Notes under the pieces: model-generated
What the model saw: only the letters and a program-made list of their open reading frames with translations
Told to the model about the DNA's origin: nothing
Databases searched by the model: none
Source of the DNA: Pseudomonadota bacterium
GTDB lineage: Bacteria; Pseudomonadota; Alphaproteobacteria; Rhodospirillales; 2-02-FULL-58-16
Direction of reading: 5' to 3'
Length of the DNA stretch: 7,529 nt
Assembly (NCBI GenBank): GCA_022572335.1
Contig: JACZWD010000131.1
Span: forward strand, 1 to 7,529
Made by a program: the position numbers and the translations under genes
Shown: positions 1 to 6,832 of the stretch, in pieces
Position numbering within the stretch: position 1 is the first letter of the stretch
Layout: every line of letters begins with the position of its first letter

Positions 1-16
1 AAAAAGGGGACCCGCT

Positions 17-745
17 TTGCCCCCCCCAAACCCCTTCCACCGCCGTGAGGCGAGCGACGTTCCGAACACCTCCGACCTCGTATCCAGCGTCTCCGTTCTC
101 GCCGACCGCCTGGAGCGGGCAACCACCCAGGCCAGCGGCAGCGGCGTGTTCGCCCTCCGCGAAGCCGCCAGGATCGCCCTGGTGGCGGTGCTCGACGCCG
201 AACGGCGGATGGTCCAACAGCGCGACCGCATCATGTATCTGGAACGGCTCAGCATGACCGACGAATTGACCGGCCTGCTGAACCGGCGCGGGTTTCAGGC
301 GCAGCTGCGACGGGCCCTGGCCGCCGCCAACCGTTACGAAGAGCGCGGCCTGCTGGCGTATGTGGACCTGGACGGCTTCAAGCCGGTCAACGACACCTAT
401 GGGCACGCCGCCGGCGACGAGGTGCTGCGGCAGGTGGCAAGGGTCCTTAACGACAACGTGCGCGACACCGACTGCGTGGGCCGCCTGGGCGGGGACGAGT
501 TCGCCATCCTGCTCACGCGGACCAGCCCCAAGGACGGCGTGAAACGGGCCCGGTGGCTGGAAGAGCTGGTCAACACCACGGTGGTCGACTGGCAGGGACG
601 CAACATCGCGCTCAGGGCCAGCTTCGGCTTCCAGAGGTACGGCCCGAAGGACGACGAACACGACCTTCTCAAACGCGCCGACACCGCCATGTACAACGCC
701 AAGCGCCTGCGCGGCGACCGCACGGGCCACGGGATCGGCGCGTGA
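17..745 (+). CDS. Soluble GGDEF diguanylate cyclase (possibly 5'-partial)
   Basis: This enzyme should condense two GTP into cyclic di-GMP in the cytoplasm. The 242-residue product has a short N-terminal part without membrane segments, a helix at about 45-80 that probably forms a dimerising coiled coil, and one GGDEF domain from about 78 to the end. Family hallmarks are visible: TDELTGLLNRR (81-91), the metal- and GTP-binding D117-L-D-G-F-K...N-D stretch, an intact GGDEF active site (158-162) and ADTAMYNAK (221-229). RDTD (149-152) lies five residues before GGDEF, which is the RxxD product-inhibition site, so feedback inhibition by c-di-GMP is expected. No sensor domain is visible. The TTG at 17 has an AGGGGA ribosome-site-like sequence six bases upstream, but the frame stays open to the window edge, so the true start may lie outside. 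The next gene follows after 44 bases on the same strand. Confidence 0.9.
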   Translation: MPPPNPFHRREASDVPNTSDLVSSVSVLADRLERATTQASGSGVFALREAARIALVAVLDAERRMVQQRDRIMYLERLSMTDELTGLLNRRGFQAQLRRALAAANRYEERGLLAYVDLDGFKPVNDTYGHAAGDEVLRQVARVLNDNVRDTDCVGRLGGDEFAILLTRTSPKDGVKRARWLEELVNTTVVDWQGRNIALRASFGFQRYGPKDDEHDLLKRADTAMYNAKRLRGDRTGHGIGA

Positions 746-789
746 CGAACGAGCCGCGGCAAGCGGCGTGAAAATGCAAAGACCGGTCG

Positions 790-1269
790 ATGACGATTGA
801 TCCAGCGCTGAGCTACCAGGGCGCGCTCACGGCGCCCCACGTTCCGGGCCGCGGCCTGGTCTCCGTTACCCAACCGCCGGTCCCGGCCACCACCCGGCCG
901 GCGCAAAAACCCGCCCCGGCGGAGCCGCCCATCGCCGAGCTGTTCCGCTCCATAGACGTGCGCAACTTCGCTCCGAGGCAGGCGGCGGAGTTGGGCATGG
1001 ACCTGCACGTGGCGGGCGTGCTGCCCTGGGAAGAATACGCCATGCTGGCGTTCCAGCCCGAGCTGCACCCCGATTACGACCGCACCGTCGGCGCCCTCAT
1101 CGGCGAGAAAGCCCAACCCGACCGGCCACGCGATTTCGTCGCCATGTGGGAGGAGCGCCTGGCCTTCGAGCGCAAATACAACGCCGGCGACGCCAAGCTG
1201 ATCGCACGCACGGCGCGCGTCCTCACCGTCCTGCGCCAGATCGAATCGCCGACCAGCGTGGTCGCCTGA
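790..1269 (+). CDS. Hypothetical protein with proline-rich N-terminus
   Basis: I cannot assign a function to this 159-residue protein. Residues 1-47 are low-complexity and rich in proline and alanine, probably disordered. Residues 48-150 look like a compact, mostly helical domain with an acidic and aromatic middle (WEEYAMLAFQPELHPDYDR, 80-98) and a DRPRDF..MWEERL stretch (111-124). There is no signal peptide, transmembrane helix, cysteine cluster or recognisable catalytic motif. The codon use and long open frame match the neighbours, and I have an unverified impression of similar proteins in other alphaproteobacteria. It starts with ATG, though no good Shine-Dalgarno sequence precedes it. It lies 44 bases after the diguanylate cyclase on the same strand, so the two may be co-transcribed. 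It converges with aspS. Confidence 0.8.
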   Translation: MTIDPALSYQGALTAPHVPGRGLVSVTQPPVPATTRPAQKPAPAEPPIAELFRSIDVRNFAPRQAAELGMDLHVAGVLPWEEYAMLAFQPELHPDYDRTVGALIGEKAQPDRPRDFVAMWEERLAFERKYNAGDAKLIARTARVLTVLRQIESPTSVVA

Positions 1270-1280
1270 ACGTGGTGGTC

Positions 1281-1318
1281 TGAAAAGGATAAAAGCGGGG
1301 GCCACCGGGCGAGGCCCC
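1281..1318 (-). terminator. Rho-independent terminator of aspS
   Basis: Read on the - strand, the GGGGCC/GGCCCC stem (1313-1318 with 1298-1303, loop of nine) begins about 18 bases after the aspS stop. It is followed by CGC, TTTT, ATCC and TTTT, an interrupted T tract that fits intrinsic termination. In the + direction the same hairpin is followed by only two T residues. It is therefore a weaker stop for the converging hypothetical gene, though it may serve both. Confidence 0.6.
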
Positions 1319-1335
1319 TTGCCGCCAAGTACTCG

Positions 1336-3141
1336 CTAGCGCGCCCCGCCGCCGGGTGCCGTCCTCTTCGCCTTCGGCAGGTCGAGGCGGATGTGCAGTT
1401 CCTTGAGCCGCTCGGCGTCGACCGGCGCCGGCGCCCCCATGAGCAGGTCTTCGGCCTGCTGGTTCATGGGAAACGCGATGACCTCGCGGATATTGGGCTC
1501 GTCGGCGAGCAGCATGACGATGCGGTCTATGCCCGGCGCCGAGCCGCCGTGGGGCGGCGCGCCGAACTTGAGCGCGCGGAGCAGGCCGGCGAACTGCTCT
1601 TCCACCTGGTCCCGGGAATACCCGGCGATGGCGAAGGCCTTGTACATGATCTCGGGCCGGTGGTTGCGGATGGCGCCGCTGGAAAGCTCGACGCCGTTGC
1701 AGACGATGTCGTACTGGTAGGCCATGATCTCCAGCGGATCCCTGGTCTCCAACGCTTCCAGGCCGCCCTGGGGCATGGAGAAGGGATTGTGGCTGAACTC
1801 GATCTTCCCGCTCTCTTCGTCCCGCGCGTACATGGGATAATCGACGACCCAGCAGAAGCGGAAGACGTCCTTTTCCAGGAGATCCAGCGTCTCGCAGATG
1901 CGCCGGCGGGCCAGGGCCGAGAAGGTTTCGGCGTCGCGCCTTTTGCCGCAGACGAAGAATACGGCGTCGCCGTCGCCGACGGCCGCGCTTTCACGGATAC
2001 GGCCGATGCGATCGTCCGCCAGGTTCTTGGCGATGGGCCCCTTGGCCCCGCCGTCGGCAAAGACGATGTACCCCAGCCCTCCGGCGCCCTCGTCGCGGGC
2101 CCAATTGTTCAGCTTGTCGAAGAAGCCGCGGGGCTTGTCCGCCGCCCCGGGGGCGGGGATGGCGCGCACCTGCGATCCCTTGTCGACGGCGCCGGCAAAC
2201 AGGGCGAAGCCCGACCCCCGGAAGGCTTCGGTCACGTCCACCATGGTCAGGGGGTTGCGCAGGTCCGGCTTGTCGGTGCCGTACTTGACCATGCATTCGG
2301 CGAACGGGAGGCGCGGAAACGGCGGCTCGGTGACCGCGCGGCCGCCGCCGAACTCGTCGAAGACCTCGTACAGCACCGGCTCGATGGCGTTGAACACGTC
2401 TTCCTGGGTGACGAACGCCATCTCGAAATCGAGCTGGTAGAACTCGCCCGGCGAGCGGTCGGCGCGGGCGTCCTCGTCGCGGAAACAGGGCGCGATCTGG
2501 AAGTACTTGTCGAAGCCCGACACCATGATCAGCTGCTTGAACTGCTGGGGCGCCTGGGGCAGGGCGTAGAACCGGCCCGGGTGGTGCCGGCTGGGAACCA
2601 GGTAATCCCGCGCCCCTTCGGGTGAACTGGCCGTGAGGATGGGAGTCTGGAACTCCATGAACCCCTGCTCGATCATGCGCCGGCGGATGCTGGAAATGAC
2701 CTGGTTGCGCAGGACGATGTTGGTGTGCAGGCGTTCACGGCGCAGGTCCAGGAACCGGTGCCTGAGCCGCATTTCCTCGGAATATTCGGCCTCGCCCGCC
2801 ACCTGCATGGGCAGCACGTCGGCCGGCGACTCCACTTCCAGCGCCTCGATGGCGAGTTCCACCTCGCCGGTGGGCAGGCCGCGGTTGATGGTGTCGTCGG
2901 AGCGCTTCACCACCGTTCCGGTGACCGTGATCACGCTTTCCGGGCGCGCCTGCTCGGCGACCCCGAAGAGCGGGCTGGAGACGTCGATGACGCACTGGGT
3001 CAGGCCGTAGTGATCGCGCAGATCGATGAACAGGAGGTTGCCGTGGTCGCGCTTGGAGTGGATCCACCCCGACAGCCTGGCCGGTCGTCCGGCGTGTTCG
3101 AGCCTGAGCTCTCCGCAGGTATGGGTACGATAGGGGTGCAT
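1336..3141 (-). CDS. aspS: Aspartyl-tRNA synthetase (probably non-discriminating)
   Basis: This class II synthetase attaches aspartate to tRNA in the cytoplasm. The 601-residue product has an N-terminal OB-fold anticodon-binding domain (1-105), class II motif 1 around FMEFQTPIL (161-169), motif 2 at FRDEDARADRSPGEF (220-234), a bacterial GAD insertion (about 285-420) and motif 3 at GIDR (537-540). Length and order match full-length bacterial AspRS. The frame is open for 30 codons upstream, but I chose the ATG at 3141 because HPYRTHTCGELR is the usual N-terminus and GAGGG lies about nine bases before it. H33, in the loop after KRD, matches the histidine reported in AspRS enzymes that also charge tRNA-Asn (leucine in E. 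coli). Such enzymes depend on GatCAB, which is not in this window. A -35-like TTGACA lies upstream. Confidence 0.97.
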   Translation of the reverse strand: MHPYRTHTCGELRLEHAGRPARLSGWIHSKRDHGNLLFIDLRDHYGLTQCVIDVSSPLFGVAEQARPESVITVTGTVVKRSDDTINRGLPTGEVELAIEALEVESPADVLPMQVAGEAEYSEEMRLRHRFLDLRRERLHTNIVLRNQVISSIRRRMIEQGFMEFQTPILTASSPEGARDYLVPSRHHPGRFYALPQAPQQFKQLIMVSGFDKYFQIAPCFRDEDARADRSPGEFYQLDFEMAFVTQEDVFNAIEPVLYEVFDEFGGGRAVTEPPFPRLPFAECMVKYGTDKPDLRNPLTMVDVTEAFRGSGFALFAGAVDKGSQVRAIPAPGAADKPRGFFDKLNNWARDEGAGGLGYIVFADGGAKGPIAKNLADDRIGRIRESAAVGDGDAVFFVCGKRRDAETFSALARRRICETLDLLEKDVFRFCWVVDYPMYARDEESGKIEFSHNPFSMPQGGLEALETRDPLEIMAYQYDIVCNGVELSSGAIRNHRPEIMYKAFAIAGYSRDQVEEQFAGLLRALKFGAPPHGGSAPGIDRIVMLLADEPNIREVIAFPMNQQAEDLLMGAPAPVDAERLKELHIRLDLPKAKRTAPGGGAR

Positions 3142-3189
3142 GAAGGGAAACCCTCGCCGCGGATCGCCGGCTCGTTCCGGAGGTAGTCC

Positions 3190-3210
3190 CGGCACCCGAT
3201 CCCGGTGCCG
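3190..3210 (-). promoter_or_regulatory. Hairpin in the predicted aspS leader
   Basis: CGGCACC (3190-3196) and GGTGCCG (3204-3210) are perfect seven-base arms around a seven-base loop. The hairpin lies between the candidate aspS promoter and the start codon, about 50 bases before the ATG, so it would be in the 5' leader of the mRNA. No T-box or other known leader is recognisable, and a regulatory role is inference. Confidence 0.35.
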
Positions 3211-3222
3211 CCGGTGGGCGCA

Positions 3223-3251
3223 AAAGCACACGCTCGGCCACCGTTTGTCAA
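3223..3251 (-). promoter_or_regulatory. Candidate sigma-70 promoter of aspS
   Basis: On the - strand a perfect TTGACA -35 hexamer (3246-3251) is followed after 17 bases by TGCTTT (3223-3228), a poor -10 match. Transcription would start near 3215 and give a leader of about 75 bases. The -35 is convincing, the -10 is not. Confidence 0.4.
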
Positions 3252-3279
3252 GGCGCGTGTCCCGCGCCGGCGCCGGAAC

Positions 3280-3298
3280 CCGCGGCGGCGCGCCGCGG
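3280..3298 (-). terminator. Strong GC hairpin downstream of sua5
   Basis: CCGCGGCG (3280-3287) and CGCCGCGG (3291-3298) form a perfect eight-base stem with a three-base loop. It begins about 80 bases after the sua5 stop and just before the aspS promoter candidate, so it could end or stabilise the sua5 transcript. No T tract follows, so this is not a standard intrinsic terminator. Confidence 0.3.
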
Positions 3299-3375
3299 CA
3301 CCCGCTGGAGGCCGAGGGGACGGCGATGGCACCGGGTGCAGGCCGTTCCGGCCGGCAGGAGCGGGCCTTCCCCCG

Positions 3376-4356
3376 TCAGGAGGATGCCGAAGAGCCGTCA
3401 TGCACGGCGGCCCGGCGCAGGCGGTCGTTGATGGCCCGGCCCAGGCCCCGCTCAGGAATTGGCATGACGGCGATGGCGCGGAACCGGGGCCGGTCGAGGG
3501 CGCGCATCATGGCGAACAGGTTGGCCGCCGCTTCCGCGACGTCGCCGCCGGGGCTCAGGTTCAACGCCGCCTTGGGTGCCCCCGGACCGAAGGCGAGCAG
3601 GGCCTCGCCGGGCCGGGCCTCCACCGCGTTCAGCCTGAGGGGCAGGCCGGGAGCATAATGGCGCTCCAGCATGCCGGGGGACTTGGGCCGTTTGCCGGCC
3701 TCTGCCGCCGCCGCCAGCGGCCCGACGACGGCCTCGATGTCCTCCACCGGCACGCCGCCGGGCCTGAGCACCGCCGCGGTTCCGCCGCTGAGGTCGACAA
3801 CGGTGGATTCGACGCCCACCGGGCACGGCCCGCCGTCGACGATGGCGGCGCAGGCGCCGCCCACGGACTCGGCCACATGGGCGGCGGTCGTCGGGCTGAC
3901 CCGGCCGGCACGGTTGGCGCTGGGGGCGGCCACGGGGCATCCGGCGGCGCGCAAGAGGGAGCGCGCCACCGGGTGGCTGGGGACGCGCACGGCCAGGGTG
4001 TCGAGGCCGGCGCTGACAAGCAGCGAAACGGTGCACCCGGCGCGCCGGGGCAGCACCAGGGTCAACGCCCCGGGCCAGAAGGCCCGGGCCAGATCCGTCG
4101 CCCGGCCGTCGAAATCCCCCGCCTCGGCGGCGGCCGCGGTCTCCGCAAAGTGGACGATCAACGGATTGAAGCGGGGCCTGTCCTTGGCGGCGAAGACGGC
4201 GGCCACGGCGTTGTCGTTGGTGGCGTCGGCACCCAGGCCGTAGACGGTCTCGGTGGGAAAGGCGACGAGCCGGCCCTGGCGGATCAGCGCCGCCGCTCCG
4301 GCGATGGCGTCCGGGGTGGCGGGAAGAATATCAGCTTGCGGGTGTGTCACGTCCAC
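3376..4356 (-). CDS. tsaC: Threonylcarbamoyl-AMP synthase, Sua5 type
   Basis: The enzyme makes L-threonylcarbamoyl-AMP from threonine, bicarbonate and ATP. This is the first step of the t6A modification at position 37 of ANN-decoding tRNAs. The 326-residue protein is the long Sua5 form: a YrdC-like catalytic domain (about 12-205) joined to a C-terminal Sua5 domain (about 235-320). Visible hallmarks are PTETVYGLG (34-42), KDRPRFNPL (58-66), PSANRAGRVSPT (145-156), GVESTVVD (181-188) and the inter-domain linker SPGMLERHYAP (226-236). The called start is GTG; a second in-frame GTG at 4350 is equally possible and neither has a strong ribosome site. It starts 54 bases after the cysQ stop on the same strand, so a shared transcript is likely. 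Confidence 0.95.
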   Translation of the reverse strand: MDVTHPQADILPATPDAIAGAAALIRQGRLVAFPTETVYGLGADATNDNAVAAVFAAKDRPRFNPLIVHFAETAAAAEAGDFDGRATDLARAFWPGALTLVLPRRAGCTVSLLVSAGLDTLAVRVPSHPVARSLLRAAGCPVAAPSANRAGRVSPTTAAHVAESVGGACAAIVDGGPCPVGVESTVVDLSGGTAAVLRPGGVPVEDIEAVVGPLAAAAEAGKRPKSPGMLERHYAPGLPLRLNAVEARPGEALLAFGPGAPKAALNLSPGGDVAEAAANLFAMMRALDRPRFRAIAVMPIPERGLGRAINDRLRRAAVHDGSSASS

Positions 4357-4410
4357 GCCGCCGTCCGCCCAATGCCCAACAGGTTCGACGATTGGTAAAC
4401 GCGCCGACTC

Positions 4411-5205
4411 CTATACAGAGGCGCCGGCGCCCCCGGCGGCGGCGCGGACGATGAAGTTGGGGTTCTCGAATCCGGGCTTGCCGTACGTGAGGTCGCTGCC
4501 GTCGAGTATCGTCACCTGGCCGCCGGCAAACCGCACCACGGCATGGCCGGCGGCGGTGTCCCACTCCATGGTGCGTCCGAACCGCGGGTAGATGTCGGCG
4601 CGGCCGGCGGCCACCATGCAGAATTTCAGCGAACTGCCGGTGCTGGTCTCTTCCTTGACCGCGATCCGGGAAAGGAAGGCGTCCGTCTCCGGGGTGCGGT
4701 GGCTGCGGCTGACCACCGCCACCAGCCCGTCCTTCGGGGCCGGCCGGCATTCGATGGGGCGCGCCGCGCCGCCGTCGGTTTCGGCGAAGGCGCCGTAGCG
4801 GCTGCCCCAGTAGGTGGCGCCGACGGCGGGCGCATGGACGACTCCCAGCACCGGGCCGGCGTTCTCGACGAGGGCGATGTTGACGGTGAAATCGCCGCCG
4901 CGCCTGACGAACTCCTTGGTCCCGTCCAGCGCGTCCACCAGCCAGAAAGGGGTGCCCGAGACGGCGGGAACGTTGCCGGCGGCGAAGGCCTCCTCGGCGA
5001 CGATCGGGAACTTATCGGTGATATCGTCCTCGATGGTCCGCACGATCAGGGCCTCGGCAATCCTGTCGGCCTCGGTCACCGGCGTGGAATCCTTCTTCGT
5101 CTCCACCGTGAAGTCGGTAGCGTAGATTTTCATGATCTCCCGGCCGGCGCGCTGGGCCAGCGCCCGCACCTGGTCGATGAGGCCGGGCGTGATGTCGAGG
5201 GTCAA
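4411..5205 (-). CDS. cysQ: 3'(2'),5'-bisphosphate nucleotidase CysQ
   Basis: CysQ hydrolyses 3'-phosphoadenosine 5'-phosphate (PAP), a by-product of sulfate assimilation, to AMP. It belongs to the Mg-dependent, Li-sensitive inositol monophosphatase superfamily. With the start used here (264 residues) the motifs are KKDSTPVTEAD (37-47), AEE (70-72), WLVDALDGTKEF (88-99), SLKFCMVAAGRADIYPRFG (192-210) and WDTAAGHAV (215-223), all closely matching the E. coli protein. The first metal motif reads DALDGT instead of the usual DPLDGT; both metal-binding aspartates are kept. The start is uncertain. TTG at 5205 has GGTGGAG six bases upstream; GTG at 5217 and TTG at 5268 are also in frame but lack good ribosome sites. 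It precedes sua5 by 54 bases. Confidence 0.93.
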   Translation of the reverse strand: MTLDITPGLIDQVRALAQRAGREIMKIYATDFTVETKKDSTPVTEADRIAEALIVRTIEDDITDKFPIVAEEAFAAGNVPAVSGTPFWLVDALDGTKEFVRRGGDFTVNIALVENAGPVLGVVHAPAVGATYWGSRYGAFAETDGGAARPIECRPAPKDGLVAVVSRSHRTPETDAFLSRIAVKEETSTGSSLKFCMVAAGRADIYPRFGRTMEWDTAAGHAVVRFAGGQVTILDGSDLTYGKPGFENPNFIVRAAAGGAGASV

Positions 5206-5271
5206 GGCGGGCTCCACCGGTGGCTCACAGGTGGGCGCGATGATAGGGCCGTCCGGTGGCCGGACCAACCC

Positions 5272-5299
5272 TTATACCAAGGAGCGTTGATGGTGAGCC
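5272..5299. repeat. Diverged copy of the TACCAAGG flanking repeat
   Basis: From 5275 this sequence reads TACCAAGG followed by a GCGTTGATGGTGA-like tail. It matches 18 of 25 bases, without gaps, with 7315-7339 near the right end of the window, including the octamer and the TGAT..TGA spacing. It lies in the gap between fliG and cysQ and runs into an inverted repeat. It may be a decayed copy of the element family at 7311-7529. Confidence 0.45.
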
Positions 5300-5322
5300 G
5301 TTTGATGGCGGCAAACCGGCTC
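5295..5322 (-). terminator. Hairpin just after fliG
   Basis: GAGCC-GTTTG (5295-5304) pairs with CAAAC-C-GGCTC (5312-5322), giving ten base pairs with one bulged C and a seven-base loop. It begins about 15 bases after the fliG stop on the - strand. No T run follows, so it is either a weak terminator or 3' end stabiliser, or part of the repeat at 5272. Confidence 0.4.
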
Positions 5323-5336
5323 GCCCGGGCACGCGA

Positions 5337-6311
5337 TCAATGCAATATCATGGGCCCGGAGGGGTCTTGTTCCACCAGCCCGTTGACCGCCCTGCCGATC
5401 TGCAGCCGCACCTCCGCCGCTTCCAGGTCGTCCTCGGCGAACGCCCGGGCGGCGCGCTTGGACAGGTTCTCGAGGAATAATTTCTTGACCTCGTTCGAGG
5501 CGCCCTTCAGGGCCAGGGCGAGCTTGTCCTTCTCGATCTCGCGCAGAATCGTCTGGATGCCGCCGGAGTCGATGCGCGAGAGGTCGTCGAAGGTGAACAT
5601 CAACGCCTTGGTGCGCTCGGCCGATTCGTGGTTGCGCTCTTCGATCCCGATCATGCACCGGTTCTCCGCATTACGGTCCAGGTTGTTGAAGATGTCCGCC
5701 ATCAGCTCGTGGGAATCCCGGCGCGTCGAGCGCGCAAGATTGGCCATGAACTCCTTGCGCAGGGTCTGCTCGACGTTGTCCAGGACCTCCTTCTGGACCG
5801 ACTCCATGCGCAGCATGCGCATGATCACTTCCATGGCGAAGTTCTCGGGCAACGCGGCAATGACCCGCGCCGCGTGCTCCGCCCTGAGCTTGGTCATCAC
5901 CACGGCCACGGTCTGGGGGTATTCGTTCTTGAAATAGTTGGCGAGCACCGCCTCGTCCACGTTGTCCAGCTTGTCCCACATGGTGCGCCCGGCCGGACCG
6001 CGGATTTCCTCCATGATCTGCTCGACCCGCTCCTGGGGCAGGCTGCTGTAGAGCAGGCGTTCGGTGCTGTCGTATGAGCCGACCAGGGAGCCCGCGCCCG
6101 ATATCTGGTCGGCGAAATCGACGAACAACTGCTCGATGGTGTGGGCGTTGATGGAGCCGAGACCGGACATGATCTGGGAAAGCTCGCGGATTTCCTCGTC
6201 GTCCATCATCTCGAACAGCTTGGCGGACTGTTCATTTCCCAGGGCGAGCATGAATACGGCCGCCTTCTCGGGGCCCATCAGGCGCTGGGCGTCGTCCTTG
6301 ATTTGGGCCAT
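5337..6311 (-). CDS. fliG: Flagellar motor switch protein FliG
   Basis: FliG sits on the cytoplasmic face of the flagellar MS ring, joins FliF to the C ring, and receives torque from the stator. The 324-residue product shows the N-terminal FliF-binding domain (about 8-105, with GPEKAAVFMLALG and GSYDSTERLL), a middle domain with EYPQT (130-134; EHPQT in many bacteria), and the C-terminal torque domain (about 215 onward). Aligned without gaps to E. coli, the torque-helix charges are K269, R286, E293 (Asp in E. coli), D294 and R302, so the motor surface is kept. After VRL (301-303) the tail is about 20 residues and looks shorter and diverged from usual FliG tails. ATG at 6311 has a clear GAGGA (6319-6323). 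No fliF, fliH or fliN is adjacent, which is unusual. Confidence 0.96.
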   Translation of the reverse strand: MAQIKDDAQRLMGPEKAAVFMLALGNEQSAKLFEMMDDEEIRELSQIMSGLGSINAHTIEQLFVDFADQISGAGSLVGSYDSTERLLYSSLPQERVEQIMEEIRGPAGRTMWDKLDNVDEAVLANYFKNEYPQTVAVVMTKLRAEHAARVIAALPENFAMEVIMRMLRMESVQKEVLDNVEQTLRKEFMANLARSTRRDSHELMADIFNNLDRNAENRCMIGIEERNHESAERTKALMFTFDDLSRIDSGGIQTILREIEKDKLALALKGASNEVKKLFLENLSKRAARAFAEDDLEAAEVRLQIGRAVNGLVEQDPSGPMILH

Positions 6312-6387
6312 GGTCGGGTCCTCATTCTCAACCGTCTCGAGGCCGCGAGGCGCGCAGGATCGCCATCCTCCCGGTCGGCCTGGACCT

Positions 6388-6434
6388 TGCCGCGGCCCGG
6401 GACCGGCACGGCAATCGGTGCCGTGCCCGCGGCA
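6388..6434. promoter_or_regulatory. Large nested hairpin upstream of fliG
   Basis: GGCACGGCA (6405-6413) and TGCCGTGCC (6419-6427) form perfect nine-base arms around a five-base loop. Outside them TGCCGCG (6388-6394) pairs with CGCGGCA (6428-6434), leaving a ten-base bulge on one side. It lies 75 to 125 bases upstream of the fliG start. It could be a leader structure, an operator, or a terminator lacking a T run; the sequence alone does not decide. Confidence 0.45.
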
Positions 6435-6803
6435 TGGTCCCCTATGGACTCCATATGGTGCGCCCGGACCCCGTTCCCCCGGGGGGCATTCGTATGTCCC
6501 CGAAAGGCTTAACAGGAAGATGGACGGAATGGGTCGCGCCGCGGCGGACGTCCCCGACCCGATTCCAATCTAAATCAAGAGGAGAACGAATATACAAAAA
6601 CCCACTCAAAGATAAAGTTATCCGTCCGTAGGTGTTTTTGGTGCAAGAGCATAATTGGCAGATCGCGCCGAAAAAAGTAGACCATGAATGACGTCAGGCA
6701 CTTGATGTTTCGTACAGGGTTGGCCGACCGTTTCGCTGACTCTGCGGATACCGACGGGGCCATCCGGAACAAGGCGGTGTAGAAACGCCCCCTGAACCTG
6801 AGA

Positions 6804-6832
6804 TTGAAATCGGAGCCCCGACGTTTTGCATA
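6804..6832 (+). promoter_or_regulatory. Possible promoter of the 6893 gene
   Basis: TTGAAA (6804-6809) followed after 17 bases by TGCATA (6827-6832) is the nearest sigma-70-like pair upstream of the membrane-protein gene and would give a leader of about 50 bases. The -10 match is poor. An alternative is TTGGCA (6655-6660) with TAGACC (6678-6683), also spaced 17 but much farther away. Confidence 0.25.

Noticed and set aside
774..800. Tiny eight-codon frame between the cyclase and the hypothetical gene
   Set aside because: It has no ribosome site and no attenuator-like codon content; overlap with the next start is probably chance.
397..1305. Long - strand open frame opposite the cyclase and the hypothetical gene
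   Set aside because: The GGDEF protein on the other strand is unmistakable; the antisense product is arginine-rich and unrecognisable.
1393..2625. Long + strand open frame opposite aspS (410 codons)
   Set aside because: It is fully antisense to a clear aspartyl-tRNA synthetase, has no ribosome site or family features, and is a typical by-product of high GC content.
3205..4398. Long + strand open frame opposite sua5 (397 codons)
   Set aside because: The product is low-complexity, rich in G, A and R, and antisense to an intact Sua5 protein.
4543..5937. Long + strand open frame opposite cysQ and fliG (464 codons)
   Set aside because: It spans two well-supported - strand genes and the gap between them, and shows no protein family features.
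6405..6427. Possible sigma-54 promoter suggested by GGCACG and TTGC in the hairpin
   Set aside because: The GG to GC spacing is wrong for sigma-54 on either strand, so the resemblance comes from the palindrome.
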